A stretch of DNA of 64,000 nucleotides, taken from contig JAWXUL010000010.1 of assembly GCA_044432725.1 (NCBI GenBank), forward strand, positions 1 to 64,000, in the 5' to 3' direction. Positions 38,341 to 46,273 of the stretch are shown here, piece after piece (position 1 is the stretch's first letter; the number at the start of each line of letters is the position of its first letter). This DNA comes from JAWXUK01 sp044432725 (GTDB lineage: Bacteria; Bacillota; Clostridia; Oscillospirales; Oscillospiraceae). Below the pieces are notes generated by a model. That model ran no database searches, was not told the DNA's origin, and saw nothing but the letters and a program-made list of their open reading frames with translations. The position numbers and the translations under genes are program-made.

Positions 38341-38377
38341 AAGCACCAACTTCTTTATAGATAAGTTGGTGCTTTTT
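38341..38377 (+). terminator. terminator of the defence operon
   Basis: A perfect 12-bp stem (AAGCACCAACTT with AAGTTGGTGCTT) around a 10-base loop is followed by TTTT. It begins 4 bases after the last stop codon. Confidence 0.95.
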
Positions 38378-38488
38378 TGAAGTATTTTTTCTTTGGGCAA
38401 TTCCTGCACTATGATGAAGTTTTTTGAATTGTATTCTTATATAAAATGTTAGGGGGATGGAAAAGTTTTTGGGGGAGAGTTGTTTTAT

Positions 38489-38517
38489 TTGACTTCCAAT
38501 CTGTTCTGTAGTATAAT
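38489..38517 (+). promoter_or_regulatory. promoter of the DUF1349 gene
   Basis: TTGACT (38489-38494), 17 bases, TATAAT (38512-38517), about 25 bases before the AAGGAGG ribosome site. Confidence 0.7.
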
Positions 38518-38537
38518 AGAATCAAATTTTAAGGAGG

Positions 38538-39146
38538 TTGACTATGATTTTTGATGTTACTAAGCTAAAATGGACAAGAGAACCGAAAGATTATACTGTT
38601 TCACAAGAGAAAATCAGTATTACCACCAAGCCACACACAGATTTGTGGCAAAATACCTATTATCACTTTCAAAATGATAATGCACCTGTTTTACAAATGG
38701 AAACAGAGGAAAAATTCTTCTCCTTTACAGTGAAAACCAGTTTTGACAGCAATCACAGATTTGACCAATGTGGTGTTGTGATGTATTTGAACAGCGAAAA
38801 CTGGATAAAAGCTTCGGTTGAATATGAAAACGAAGAATTTCAACACTTGGGAAGTGTTGTGACAAACCATGGGTTTTCCGACTGGGCTACCACAGAAATT
38901 CCAGCCAACATGAAGGAAATATGGTATCGTTTCAGTCGCAGGGAAAACGATTTTCGCATAGAACATTCTTTGGACGGAAAAATCTTTCAACAAATGAGAA
39001 TTTGCCACATCTACGAAGCCAAGGACAAAATTTCATTCGGAATTTATGCTTGTAGTCCAGAGGATTCTTCCTTTGTCGCAACTTTTACAGACTTTAGCTT
39101 AGGTGAGTGCCAGTGGCTGGCACACGAGGGGCAACAACCTGATTAA
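38538..39146 (+). CDS. DUF1349 domain protein (concanavalin-like beta-sandwich)
   Basis: The 202-residue protein matches DUF1349: F-S-F-T-V-K-T-SFDSNHRFDQCGVVMYLNSE early on, WIKASVEYENE, and SFGIYACSPEDSSFVATFTDF near the end. The family adopts a concanavalin A/glucanase fold and is sometimes called regulation of enolase protein 1; its biochemical role is unknown. It has its own promoter and a good AAGGAGG site. Not obviously connected to the neighbouring defence operon. Confidence 0.85.
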   Translation: MTMIFDVTKLKWTREPKDYTVSQEKISITTKPHTDLWQNTYYHFQNDNAPVLQMETEEKFFSFTVKTSFDSNHRFDQCGVVMYLNSENWIKASVEYENEEFQHLGSVVTNHGFSDWATTEIPANMKEIWYRFSRRENDFRIEHSLDGKIFQQMRICHIYEAKDKISFGIYACSPEDSSFVATFTDFSLGECQWLAHEGQQPD

Positions 39147-39434
39147 CAAAAATATAGCTGGGTCGTTTTCTTGTCTTCCCAAGGGAAGGCATTAGAACCC
39201 TTGTCTGCTTGCATGATACTGTAACCATGGGGGAGAAAGCATTGGTTAGAGGATATGTTAGAAATAGAGTTAGAGTTGCAGAAGTAAAAAGAAGCAGTGT
39301 CAATTTCATATTTTCATCATATCCTATTGAAAAAAACATTTATAGCGAAAGAGTAAGGGGATATGGCAACAGCAGTGGGCAATTCTTCTTTACCAAAGAA
39401 AAACTAGAGAAAACTTAGACATTTAACTCAGACG

Positions 39435-39466
39435 CTACCGTAGATTTAGTCCACGGTAGTTTTTTT
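39435..39466 (+). terminator. rho-independent terminator
   Basis: CTACCGT pairs with ACGGTAG around 11 bases and is followed by seven T. No clear gene lies just upstream on this strand; it may end the DUF1349 transcript 290 bases downstream of that gene. Confidence 0.7.
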
Positions 39467-39487
39467 ACGGTCAAAGGAGAAATAACA

Positions 39488-39622
39488 ATGGCAACAACTC
39501 CATTTATCCCCATGGACATCCACTGCATATTAATAAAAGGAACCATAGCATATAACCGTCAACCAACTGGGGAAGCAGATATAAACCTAAACCAACCAAA
39601 AGGAACGCAACTTTTACTGTGA
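39488..39622 (+). CDS. possible 44-aa microprotein, unknown
   Basis: ATG 39488 has a very good ribosome site (AAAGGAG, 8 bases away) and opens 44 codons to TGA 39620-39622. The product starts MATTPFIPMDIHC and has no membrane segment or known motif. It follows a terminator and has no visible promoter of its own. It may be a fragment of a lost longer gene. Confidence 0.3.
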   Translation: MATTPFIPMDIHCILIKGTIAYNRQPTGEADINLNQPKGTQLLL

Positions 39623-39762
39623 CCATTAAGAAGTCTCCATTGGGATAATATTTTTTCTGAAAAGACCATGATTTTGATTCACAGATTTTGTTCCGTCAAT
39701 TTGTAAGAAAGAAAGCGTAAAAAAATATCAAATTTATGACTTCTCACAAAGAATTACAGGAG

Positions 39763-39812
39763 TGAATAAATATTCATAAATCTATTGATTATTCCATAAA
39801 ATGATGTATAAT
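39763..39812 (+). promoter_or_regulatory. arginine operon control region: ARG box and promoter
   Basis: 39763-39776 reads TGAATAAATATTCA, a perfect match to the ArgR operator core TGAATWWWWATTCA. Nine bases downstream are TTGATT (39785-39790) and TATAAT (39807-39812) with a 16-base spacer. The -10 itself lies in a second weaker palindrome (ATGTATAATATACAT). Repression of argCJBD by arginine-bound ArgR is the standard expectation. The leader is about 125 bases. Confidence 0.8.
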
Positions 39813-39943
39813 ATACATTATCTACAAGGGAACATAGACCCTAGTGAAAAGCAAAATTCATAGGATAAAATAGGGCTTTCCTAGAATATTGTTAATTTTT
39901 TTGACAGAACCTTCCAGTACCACTTCATGATTAGGAGAAAAAT

Positions 39944-40888
39944 ATGAAATACAACATTTTTATAGATGGTAGCCAAGGCACCACAGGCTTAAAAATACAA
40001 GAAAGATTTGAGGGGCGAGAAGATGTCAATCTTCTGACCCTAGCAGAATCTGAAAGAAAAGATCCCGCTTCTCGGAAAGAAATGCTCAATCAAGCAGATT
40101 TTGTGTTTCTTTGCCTTCCAGACCAAGCAGCGAGAGAGGCTGTGGCGATGGTAGAGAATCCTTCGGTGAAAATCATTGATGCTTCCACAGCCCATCGCAC
40201 CTTGGACGATTGGGCTTATGGATTTCCAGAACTTTCTCCCAAACATTTGGAGAAAATCCAAAATTCTCATCGTGTTGCTGTACCAGGCTGTTATGCCAGT
40301 GGCTTTTTATCCTTGGTTTATCCCGTGGTTTCTCAGAAAATTCTGCCAGCTGATTTCCCTTTGACTACTTTTGGCATCAGTGGTTACAGTGGGGGAGGGA
40401 AAGAGGCAATAAAAATGTATGAAATGGACCAGAGGAAAAAAGAATTGTCTTCTCCTAGAATGTATGCTCTGGCTCTTGGCCATAAGCATTTAGCAGAAAT
40501 GCAAAAAATCGGAGGACTTAGCCAGAAACCTCTCTTCACCCCCATCATTGATGATTATTACGCCGGTATGTTGGTGAATATCCCCTTGCCTTATGGTTCT
40601 ACAGGAAAAACAGCAGAGGAAATCCAAGGCTTTTTCCAAGAGTATTACCAAAACCAAGAAATGATTCGTGTGATGCCTTTCTTGGGAGAAGGAGTGCTAG
40701 AAGATGGTACTTTACCTGCCAATGCACTGGAAAATCAAGATGGTTTAGAGATTTTCGTCTGTGGTAATCAGGAGCAAACCCTTCTCACAGCCAGATTGGA
40801 TAATTTGGGGAAAGGTGCTTCTGCAGCAGCGATTCAATGTATGAATTTGATGATGGGTGTGGACCCAAAGCGAGGACTTAGTTGGTGA
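39944..40888 (+). CDS. argC: N-acetyl-gamma-glutamyl-phosphate reductase
   Basis: The 314-residue enzyme makes N-acetylglutamate semialdehyde with NADPH, the third step of arginine synthesis. The N-terminal nucleotide-binding part begins YNIFIDGSQGTTGLKI; the catalytic cysteine is in VPGCYASGF; GISGYSGGGKEA is conserved. This short form corresponds to type 2 ArgC (about 310 residues). Start has AGGAG. First gene of argC-argJ-argB-argD. Confidence 0.95.
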   Translation: MKYNIFIDGSQGTTGLKIQERFEGREDVNLLTLAESERKDPASRKEMLNQADFVFLCLPDQAAREAVAMVENPSVKIIDASTAHRTLDDWAYGFPELSPKHLEKIQNSHRVAVPGCYASGFLSLVYPVVSQKILPADFPLTTFGISGYSGGGKEAIKMYEMDQRKKELSSPRMYALALGHKHLAEMQKIGGLSQKPLFTPIIDDYYAGMLVNIPLPYGSTGKTAEEIQGFFQEYYQNQEMIRVMPFLGEGVLEDGTLPANALENQDGLEIFVCGNQEQTLLTARLDNLGKGASAAAIQCMNLMMGVDPKRGLSW

Positions 40889-40923
40889 TAAATATTCCAT
40901 CTATGATATAAAGGAGAAAAAGT

Positions 40924-42147
40924 ATGAAATTTCAAGAAGTAACAAGCGGAGTGTGTGCTGCCAAAGGTTTTTTAGCATCAGGAGTCCATTGTGGTTTGCG
41001 TAAAAGCAAACAAAGACCAGATCTTGCCTTGATTTACAGCGAAACCATGTGTAATGCTGCCTCTGTGTATACCCAAAACAAGGTGAAAGGTGCCCCTATT
41101 TTTGTCACAAAAAAGAATTTGGAAAATGGGAAAGCCCAAGCAATTATCGTCAACAGTGGAAATGCCAATACCTGTAATCTGGACGGCGAAGAAAAAGCAG
41201 AGAAAATGTGCCAGTTGATTGGGGCACAAATGGAGCTCAGCCCAGAAGATGTGATTGTGGCGTCCACTGGTATCATTGGAGAAATCTTGCCTATTCATCT
41301 CATTGCAGACCATGTGGGAGAGTTGAAAAAACAGCTTTCTTGTGATGGAAATCCAAACGCAGCCAATGCCATTCTCACCACTGATTTGGTGGAAAAAGTT
41401 TATGGTGTTTCTTTTGAATTAAATGGTAAAACCTGTACCTTAGGAGGGATTGCAAAGGGCAGTGGGATGATTCACCCCAACATGGCAACCATGCTTTGCT
41501 TCCTGACCACAGATGTCTCTATTTCCACGGCAATGCTTCAAAAAGCCCTGTCTCATGTGGTGGATGATACATTTAATATGATTTCTGTGGATGGCGACAC
41601 CTCTACCAACGATATGGTCAGTGTCCTTGCCTCTGGACTGGCAGAGAATGAGGAAATTGTCAGTGAATCTTCACCAGAATATAAAGTTTTTGAAGAAGCA
41701 CTCTTTGAAGTGATGAAAGTTTTGTCCAAAAAAATCGCCCAAGATGGAGAAGGTGCCACCAAATTGTTGGAAGTCCAAGTACACAAGGCAAAGGACATCA
41801 CCCAAGCAAAGGCAGTGGCGAAATCTGTGGTGACTTCCAGCTTGTTTAAAAGTGCTATTTTTGGGAAAGACCCTAACTGGGGACGTATCTTGTGTGCCGT
41901 GGGCTATACAGAAGGGGATTTTGACATCAATCAGGTGGCTGTTTCCTTGCAATCAGTGGTGGGTCAGGTGCAAGTCTGTGAAAAGGGACGTGGACTTTCC
42001 TTCGATGGACAAAAAGCCTCTGCTGTTTTGGGGGCAGATGTGGTGGAAATTGTCATCACCATGAATACAGGAACTGAAACAGCCACAGCTTGGGGCTGTG
42101 ACTTGACTTATGACTATGTGAAAATAAATGCGGATTACCACACATGA
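40924..42147 (+). CDS. argJ: bifunctional glutamate N-acetyltransferase / ornithine acetyltransferase
   Basis: A 407-residue protein that cleaves itself before the nucleophilic Thr in the motif GMIHPNMATMLCFLTTD. It recycles the acetyl group from acetylornithine to glutamate. GNPNAANAILTTD and DPNWGRILCAVGY are also conserved. AAGGAG lies before the start. With argC, argB and argD it gives the cyclic acetyl pathway to ornithine. Confidence 0.95.
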   Translation: MKFQEVTSGVCAAKGFLASGVHCGLRKSKQRPDLALIYSETMCNAASVYTQNKVKGAPIFVTKKNLENGKAQAIIVNSGNANTCNLDGEEKAEKMCQLIGAQMELSPEDVIVASTGIIGEILPIHLIADHVGELKKQLSCDGNPNAANAILTTDLVEKVYGVSFELNGKTCTLGGIAKGSGMIHPNMATMLCFLTTDVSISTAMLQKALSHVVDDTFNMISVDGDTSTNDMVSVLASGLAENEEIVSESSPEYKVFEEALFEVMKVLSKKIAQDGEGATKLLEVQVHKAKDITQAKAVAKSVVTSSLFKSAIFGKDPNWGRILCAVGYTEGDFDINQVAVSLQSVVGQVQVCEKGRGLSFDGQKASAVLGADVVEIVITMNTGTETATAWGCDLTYDYVKINADYHT

Positions 42148-42183
42148 ACTTCTGAAATGAAGCCAGTTTGGAGGAAAAAAAGA

Positions 42184-43074
42184 ATGATTGATAATAAAGC
42201 AAAAGCACAAGTATTGGTGGATGCCTTGCCTTACTTGCAAAAATATAATAATAAAATCGTGGTGGTGAAATATGGTGGCAACGCCATGACCAGCGAAGAT
42301 TTGAAATCAACGGTGATGTGCGATGTGGTACTCCTCTCTTTGGTGGGCATCAAAGTGGTTCTTGTCCATGGAGGAGGCCCAGAAATCAACGAACAACTGG
42401 CAAAAATCAACAAAAAGCCAGAGTTCGTAGATGGAATTCGTTACACAGACAAAGAAACCATGGAAGTGGTTCAGATGGTTCTTTGTGGTAAAATCAATAA
42501 AAATTTAGTTTCTCTTCTGGGAGAAAAGGGGGGCAAAGCCATTGGGCTCAGTGGCTTAGACGCTTCGATGTTGGTGGCGAAACAAAAAAGCGAAGCCCTA
42601 GGTTATGTCGGGGAAATCACCCAAGTGAACACAGATTGTATTCTAGATGCCTTAGATAAAGGTTATATCCCTGTGATTTCTTCGGTTGCCATGGGGGAAG
42701 ATTCCCAAGTTTACAATATCAACGCAGATACAGCAGCAGCGAAAATTGCAGCAGCGCTTCATGCAGAAAATCTGATCTTAATGACAGATATCTCTGGATT
42801 GTTACGAGATGTGAAAGACCCAAGCTCTCTTCTTTCTATGGTGACCTTAGACGAGGTGGAGCAACTGAAAGCAGAAGGGGTCATCACAGGGGGCATGATT
42901 CCAAAAGTAGATTGTTGCGTGGATGCTGTGACCCAAGGACTGGACCGCTCCATCATCATAGATGGGAGAATCCCCCATGCGATTCTAATCGAAATGCTCA
43001 GTGAAGAGGGGATAGGCACCATGTTCCATTGGGGAAAAACTAAGAAAAAGAATCTCTTACAAGGGTATTTATAG
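42184..43074 (+). CDS. argB: acetylglutamate kinase
   Basis: About 296 residues. VVKYGGNAM near the start, LVHGGGPEIN and the ATP-binding segment near the end (NADTAAAKIAAAL, LMTDISGLL) identify an amino acid kinase of the ArgB type. It phosphorylates N-acetylglutamate. I choose ATG 42184, which lies 9 bases after GGAGG, rather than the upstream ATG 42157. Feedback by arginine is likely but the sensing residues were not examined. Confidence 0.95.
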   Translation: MIDNKAKAQVLVDALPYLQKYNNKIVVVKYGGNAMTSEDLKSTVMCDVVLLSLVGIKVVLVHGGGPEINEQLAKINKKPEFVDGIRYTDKETMEVVQMVLCGKINKNLVSLLGEKGGKAIGLSGLDASMLVAKQKSEALGYVGEITQVNTDCILDALDKGYIPVISSVAMGEDSQVYNINADTAAAKIAAALHAENLILMTDISGLLRDVKDPSSLLSMVTLDEVEQLKAEGVITGGMIPKVDCCVDAVTQGLDRSIIIDGRIPHAILIEMLSEEGIGTMFHWGKTKKKNLLQGYL

Positions 43075-43093
43075 TCAGAAAGAAGGTAATTTT

Positions 43094-44260
43094 ATGACAA
43101 CGAAGGAAAAATACGGAAAACACGTCATGAAGACGTATAAACAACTGGAAATGGTAATTGTCAAAGGACAAAATGCCACCTGTTACGACGAAGAAGGAAA
43201 AGAATATATTGATTTTGGCAGTGGCATAGGGGTGAATTCCTTGGGCTATGCAAATGCTGATTGGTCAGCTGCAGTGGCAAAACAAGCAAGTACCTTGCAA
43301 CACGTGTCTAACTTATACTTTTCTCAACCTATGGCAGAACTTTCTGAAAAAGTTTGTGCATTATCTGGTTATTCACGTCTCTTTTTAAGTAACTCTGGGG
43401 CAGAAGCAAACGAATGTGCCATCAAAGTGGCAAGAAAATACAGCAGTGACAAGTATGGGGAAAATCGCAATAAAATCCTATCTTTGTATAACTCTTTCCA
43501 TGGAAGAACCATGGCAACCTTGTCTGCCACAGGGCAAGAAGCCATGCACAAGCACTTTTTCCCTTTTAACGAAGGGTTTGATTTCGCCTCTGCCAGTGAT
43601 ATCGCAGAAGTAAAAGGCAAGCTGGAAGAAGGTGGCTTTTGTGCTGTGATCTTTGAATTCATTCAAGGAGAAGGTGGGGTCGTGCCACTGGAACAAGATT
43701 TCATCACAGAACTATTTGCCTATTGCAAGGAAAAAGACATCCTCACCATTGCTGACGAAGTGCAAACAGGAATCGGCAGAACAGGGAAGTTTTTAGCAAG
43801 CCAACACTTTGCTGTGAAACCTAATATCACATCTTTGGCAAAAGGCTTGGGGGGAGGTCTTCCCATTGGTGGCGTTTTGGTGGATGATCTGTGTCAAGAT
43901 GTCTTGGGCTATTCAGACCACGGTTCTACCTTTGGGGGGAATCCTGTTGCCTGTGCAGGGGCAAATGTGGTGATGTCCTATCTCCAAAAGCCAGACTTTT
44001 TACCAGAAGTGAGTAAAAAAGGTGCCTATTTGAAAGAAAAACTCCTTGCTATGAAGGAAGTCGAAGGGGTTGACGGCATTGGAATGATGTTAGGGGTACG
44101 TTTAAAAACGAAAAAATCACCAGAGGTTTTGGCAGAAGCTGTCAGCCGTGGCTTGATTCCTTTGACAGCAAAAGAAAAAATACGTCTCTTACCACCTTTG
44201 ACCATTAGCATGGAAGAATTGGAAAAAGGCTTGGAAATTTTAGGGGAAGTGTTGAATTGA
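43094..44260 (+). CDS. argD: acetylornithine aminotransferase
   Basis: A 388-residue class III aminotransferase. It has the PLP-binding pattern SNSGAEANECAIK and LYNSFHGRTMATL, the aspartate in IADEVQTGIGRTG, and the PLP lysine in TSLAKGLGGGLPIGG. It converts N-acetylglutamate semialdehyde to acetylornithine. Last gene of the operon; it is convergent with the minus-strand kinase gene, with only 13 bases between the stops. Confidence 0.95.
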   Translation: MTTKEKYGKHVMKTYKQLEMVIVKGQNATCYDEEGKEYIDFGSGIGVNSLGYANADWSAAVAKQASTLQHVSNLYFSQPMAELSEKVCALSGYSRLFLSNSGAEANECAIKVARKYSSDKYGENRNKILSLYNSFHGRTMATLSATGQEAMHKHFFPFNEGFDFASASDIAEVKGKLEEGGFCAVIFEFIQGEGGVVPLEQDFITELFAYCKEKDILTIADEVQTGIGRTGKFLASQHFAVKPNITSLAKGLGGGLPIGGVLVDDLCQDVLGYSDHGSTFGGNPVACAGANVVMSYLQKPDFLPEVSKKGAYLKEKLLAMKEVEGVDGIGMMLGVRLKTKKSPEVLAEAVSRGLIPLTAKEKIRLLPPLTISMEELEKGLEILGEVLN

Positions 44261-44273
44261 TTGACAAGTATCT

Positions 44274-44849
44274 TTACTTGTTCTGCTCAATGAACCGTTC
44301 CACCCCATCGGTTTCAAAAAAGAAATCACAAGACTCCTTCACCTGATATGTCTGAAAATAGCGATTTTCTCGGGGAATCCATTCTTTCTCGAATTGTGTC
44401 AGTAATTCTTCTCCTCCTCGTGCTAAGAGACGTTTTTTACGCTCTTCCCAAGAAGCAGAGAGAAATACTTTCATTTGATAAAAATCACGAAACTGTGGCA
44501 ACAGGCTATATACCCCCTCGACCACCAAAAGTGGAGAGGGGGGGAGTGTGATTTCTGCCCCATATTCCCCAGAATGGCAGAGATAGGGGGCATATTTCAC
44601 CTCTTTCCCCATAGAAAGGGGCAGAAGTACTTGGTTTAGAAATCTTTCTTTGTCAATATTTCCACCAATGTCATCACTGCGTTTTTCTGGTGAGAGAAAA
44701 AAGTCATCCATGGAAACACAGGGGAAGCCGAGTTCTTTTCCGAAGGTGGTTTTCCCAGAGGCACAAGGGCCTTCTAGGGCAAGGAGACAAGGGGAGTCCC
44801 TTTCTTCTAATAAAGTATTGATTTTTGTGTTGAATGATTCTTTTGTCAT
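44274..44849 (-). CDS. P-loop kinase, uridine-kinase-like
   Basis: A 191-residue protein with Walker A GPCASGKTT (about 28-36), a SMDDFFL motif and VVEGVYSLLP, as in uridine kinase/phosphoribulokinase-type P-loop kinases. A lid-like ERKKRLLARGGEEL follows. The true substrate is uncertain (nucleoside or pantothenate-type). It lies 9 bases after the AGCS symporter gene and is likely in one operon with it. Confidence 0.75.
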   Translation of the reverse strand: MTKESFNTKINTLLEERDSPCLLALEGPCASGKTTFGKELGFPCVSMDDFFLSPEKRSDDIGGNIDKERFLNQVLLPLSMGKEVKYAPYLCHSGEYGAEITLPPSPLLVVEGVYSLLPQFRDFYQMKVFLSASWEERKKRLLARGGEELLTQFEKEWIPRENRYFQTYQVKESCDFFFETDGVERFIEQNK

Positions 44850-44858
44850 AAAGTCTGC

Positions 44859-46199
44859 CTACTTTCTTTTTAGAGGTTCCCTTTTGTTCCAGTCTTCTAA
44901 AAGCCCAATCGCCTTCGGGGCAAGACATACAAGGGCAAGTAAATTGGGGATAGCAATCCAAATGATGGAAAAGTCTACCCAAAGCCATAAACTTGCTGTT
45001 TCGCCTTTGCTTCCCCAGAAAATACAGATTGCCGTAACTACATAATACAGTTTTTGTGCCTTTTGATTCCTTGTTAGATAGGAAAGACACTGTGCCCCAT
45101 AGCATGACCAACCTAAAATAGAAGTAAAGGCAAATAAGATGAGAGAGAATAGCACAATCCCACTGCCCCACTGTCCCAGTAGGACAGAAAAAGCGGCTTG
45201 GGTCATGGGCACGCCAATGGGAATGGGTGGGGGCTCTCCTGAAAGTAGATACTGCTGGGCGAGGGAATGCGTATAAATGCCAGAGGTTAAAATCACCAAA
45301 GCTGTCAAAGTACAAACAATCATCGTGGCAAAAAAAACTTCTACAATCCCCCATAGTCCCTGTCTTGCAGGGTGGTCTACTTTGGCATTGCCATGGGCCA
45401 TTGCAGAAGCCCCTAAACCAGCTTCGTTAGAGAAAATCCCCCGAGCCATGCCATAACGAATGGCTGTGTACATTCCTCCCCCTAGTACGGCTTCTGTGGA
45501 AAAAGCTGAACGGAAAATTTCTTTCCACACAGTCCACAGCGTGGGTAAATCCTGAAGAATACAAAAAAGTCCTGCCCCAAGATAAATGGTCGCCATCAGT
45601 GGGACCAAGACATTGCTGATTTTCCCTACATAGTCAAGCCCACCCTTTAATGCGAGGAAAACCAAAGCCATCAGCACAAATCCGACCCATAATTTTGGTA
45701 GAGAAAAAAGATGGTGCATTCCTTGGGCGATTGCCGAAGATTGCACCAAATTACCGCCAATCAATGTGGCAAAGAGACAGGCAACTGCATAAAATTTAGC
45801 AAGAAAATGCCAACCAAGCCCTCGTTCCATATAATACATGGGGCCACCCACAAATTGGTCTTTCCAAATTTCTTTCCGATATTCTATGGTCAGGATTTTT
45901 TCGCAAGCAGAAATCATCATGCCGAAAAAAGCAGAGACCCACATCCAAAAAACAGCTCCAGCACCACCGAACCAAATCGCCGTTGCCACCCCTGCAATGC
46001 TTCCTGTGCCTATGGTAGTGGCAAGGGCAGTGAAAAGGGCAGTGACTTGACTTTTGGTATCCTTGTGCCCGATGGTTCCTTTCCACCACAGGGGAAATTT
46101 CCCTTGGAAAAATCCCGAGAGTAAAGAAAGATAGATCCCTACCCCAAGAAAAAATAGAAGTAAATAGGGATTCCAAATCATTTCCACAATATGTTCCAT
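44859..46199 (-). CDS. sodium:alanine/glycine symporter, AGCS family
   Basis: I place the start at ATG 46199, after AGGAGGGG, which gives 446 residues; a longer frame to 46280 has no ribosome site. The protein is polytopic. It has TTIGTGSIAGVATAIWFGGAGAVFWMW and GMARGIFSNEAGLGASAMAHG, both hallmarks of the AGCS family. It imports small amino acids such as alanine or glycine with sodium. Confidence 0.9.
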   Translation of the reverse strand: MEHIVEMIWNPYLLLFFLGVGIYLSLLSGFFQGKFPLWWKGTIGHKDTKSQVTALFTALATTIGTGSIAGVATAIWFGGAGAVFWMWVSAFFGMMISACEKILTIEYRKEIWKDQFVGGPMYYMERGLGWHFLAKFYAVACLFATLIGGNLVQSSAIAQGMHHLFSLPKLWVGFVLMALVFLALKGGLDYVGKISNVLVPLMATIYLGAGLFCILQDLPTLWTVWKEIFRSAFSTEAVLGGGMYTAIRYGMARGIFSNEAGLGASAMAHGNAKVDHPARQGLWGIVEVFFATMIVCTLTALVILTSGIYTHSLAQQYLLSGEPPPIPIGVPMTQAAFSVLLGQWGSGIVLFSLILFAFTSILGWSCYGAQCLSYLTRNQKAQKLYYVVTAICIFWGSKGETASLWLWVDFSIIWIAIPNLLALVCLAPKAIGLLEDWNKREPLKRK

Positions 46200-46273
46200 T
46201 CTTCCCCTCCTTTTTTGCTGTGTCAAACAAATGACAAGATAAGTTATCTTATGCAAAAAAGGAGGGGATAGAA

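Larger units (their letters stand above)
39147..39762. other. mostly gene-free stretch with one hairpin and one microORF
   Basis: About 600 bases without a convincing gene. Short ORFs on both strands at 39094-39418 lack ribosome sites and recognisable features. A terminator-like hairpin lies at 39435-39466 and a 44-codon ORF at 39488. The pieces may be remains of an element or of lost genes; I cannot identify them. Confidence 0.4.

Noticed and set aside
39094..39418. Short ORFs on both strands in the empty stretch
   Set aside because: No ribosome site, no recognisable domain, and they overlap each other antisense.
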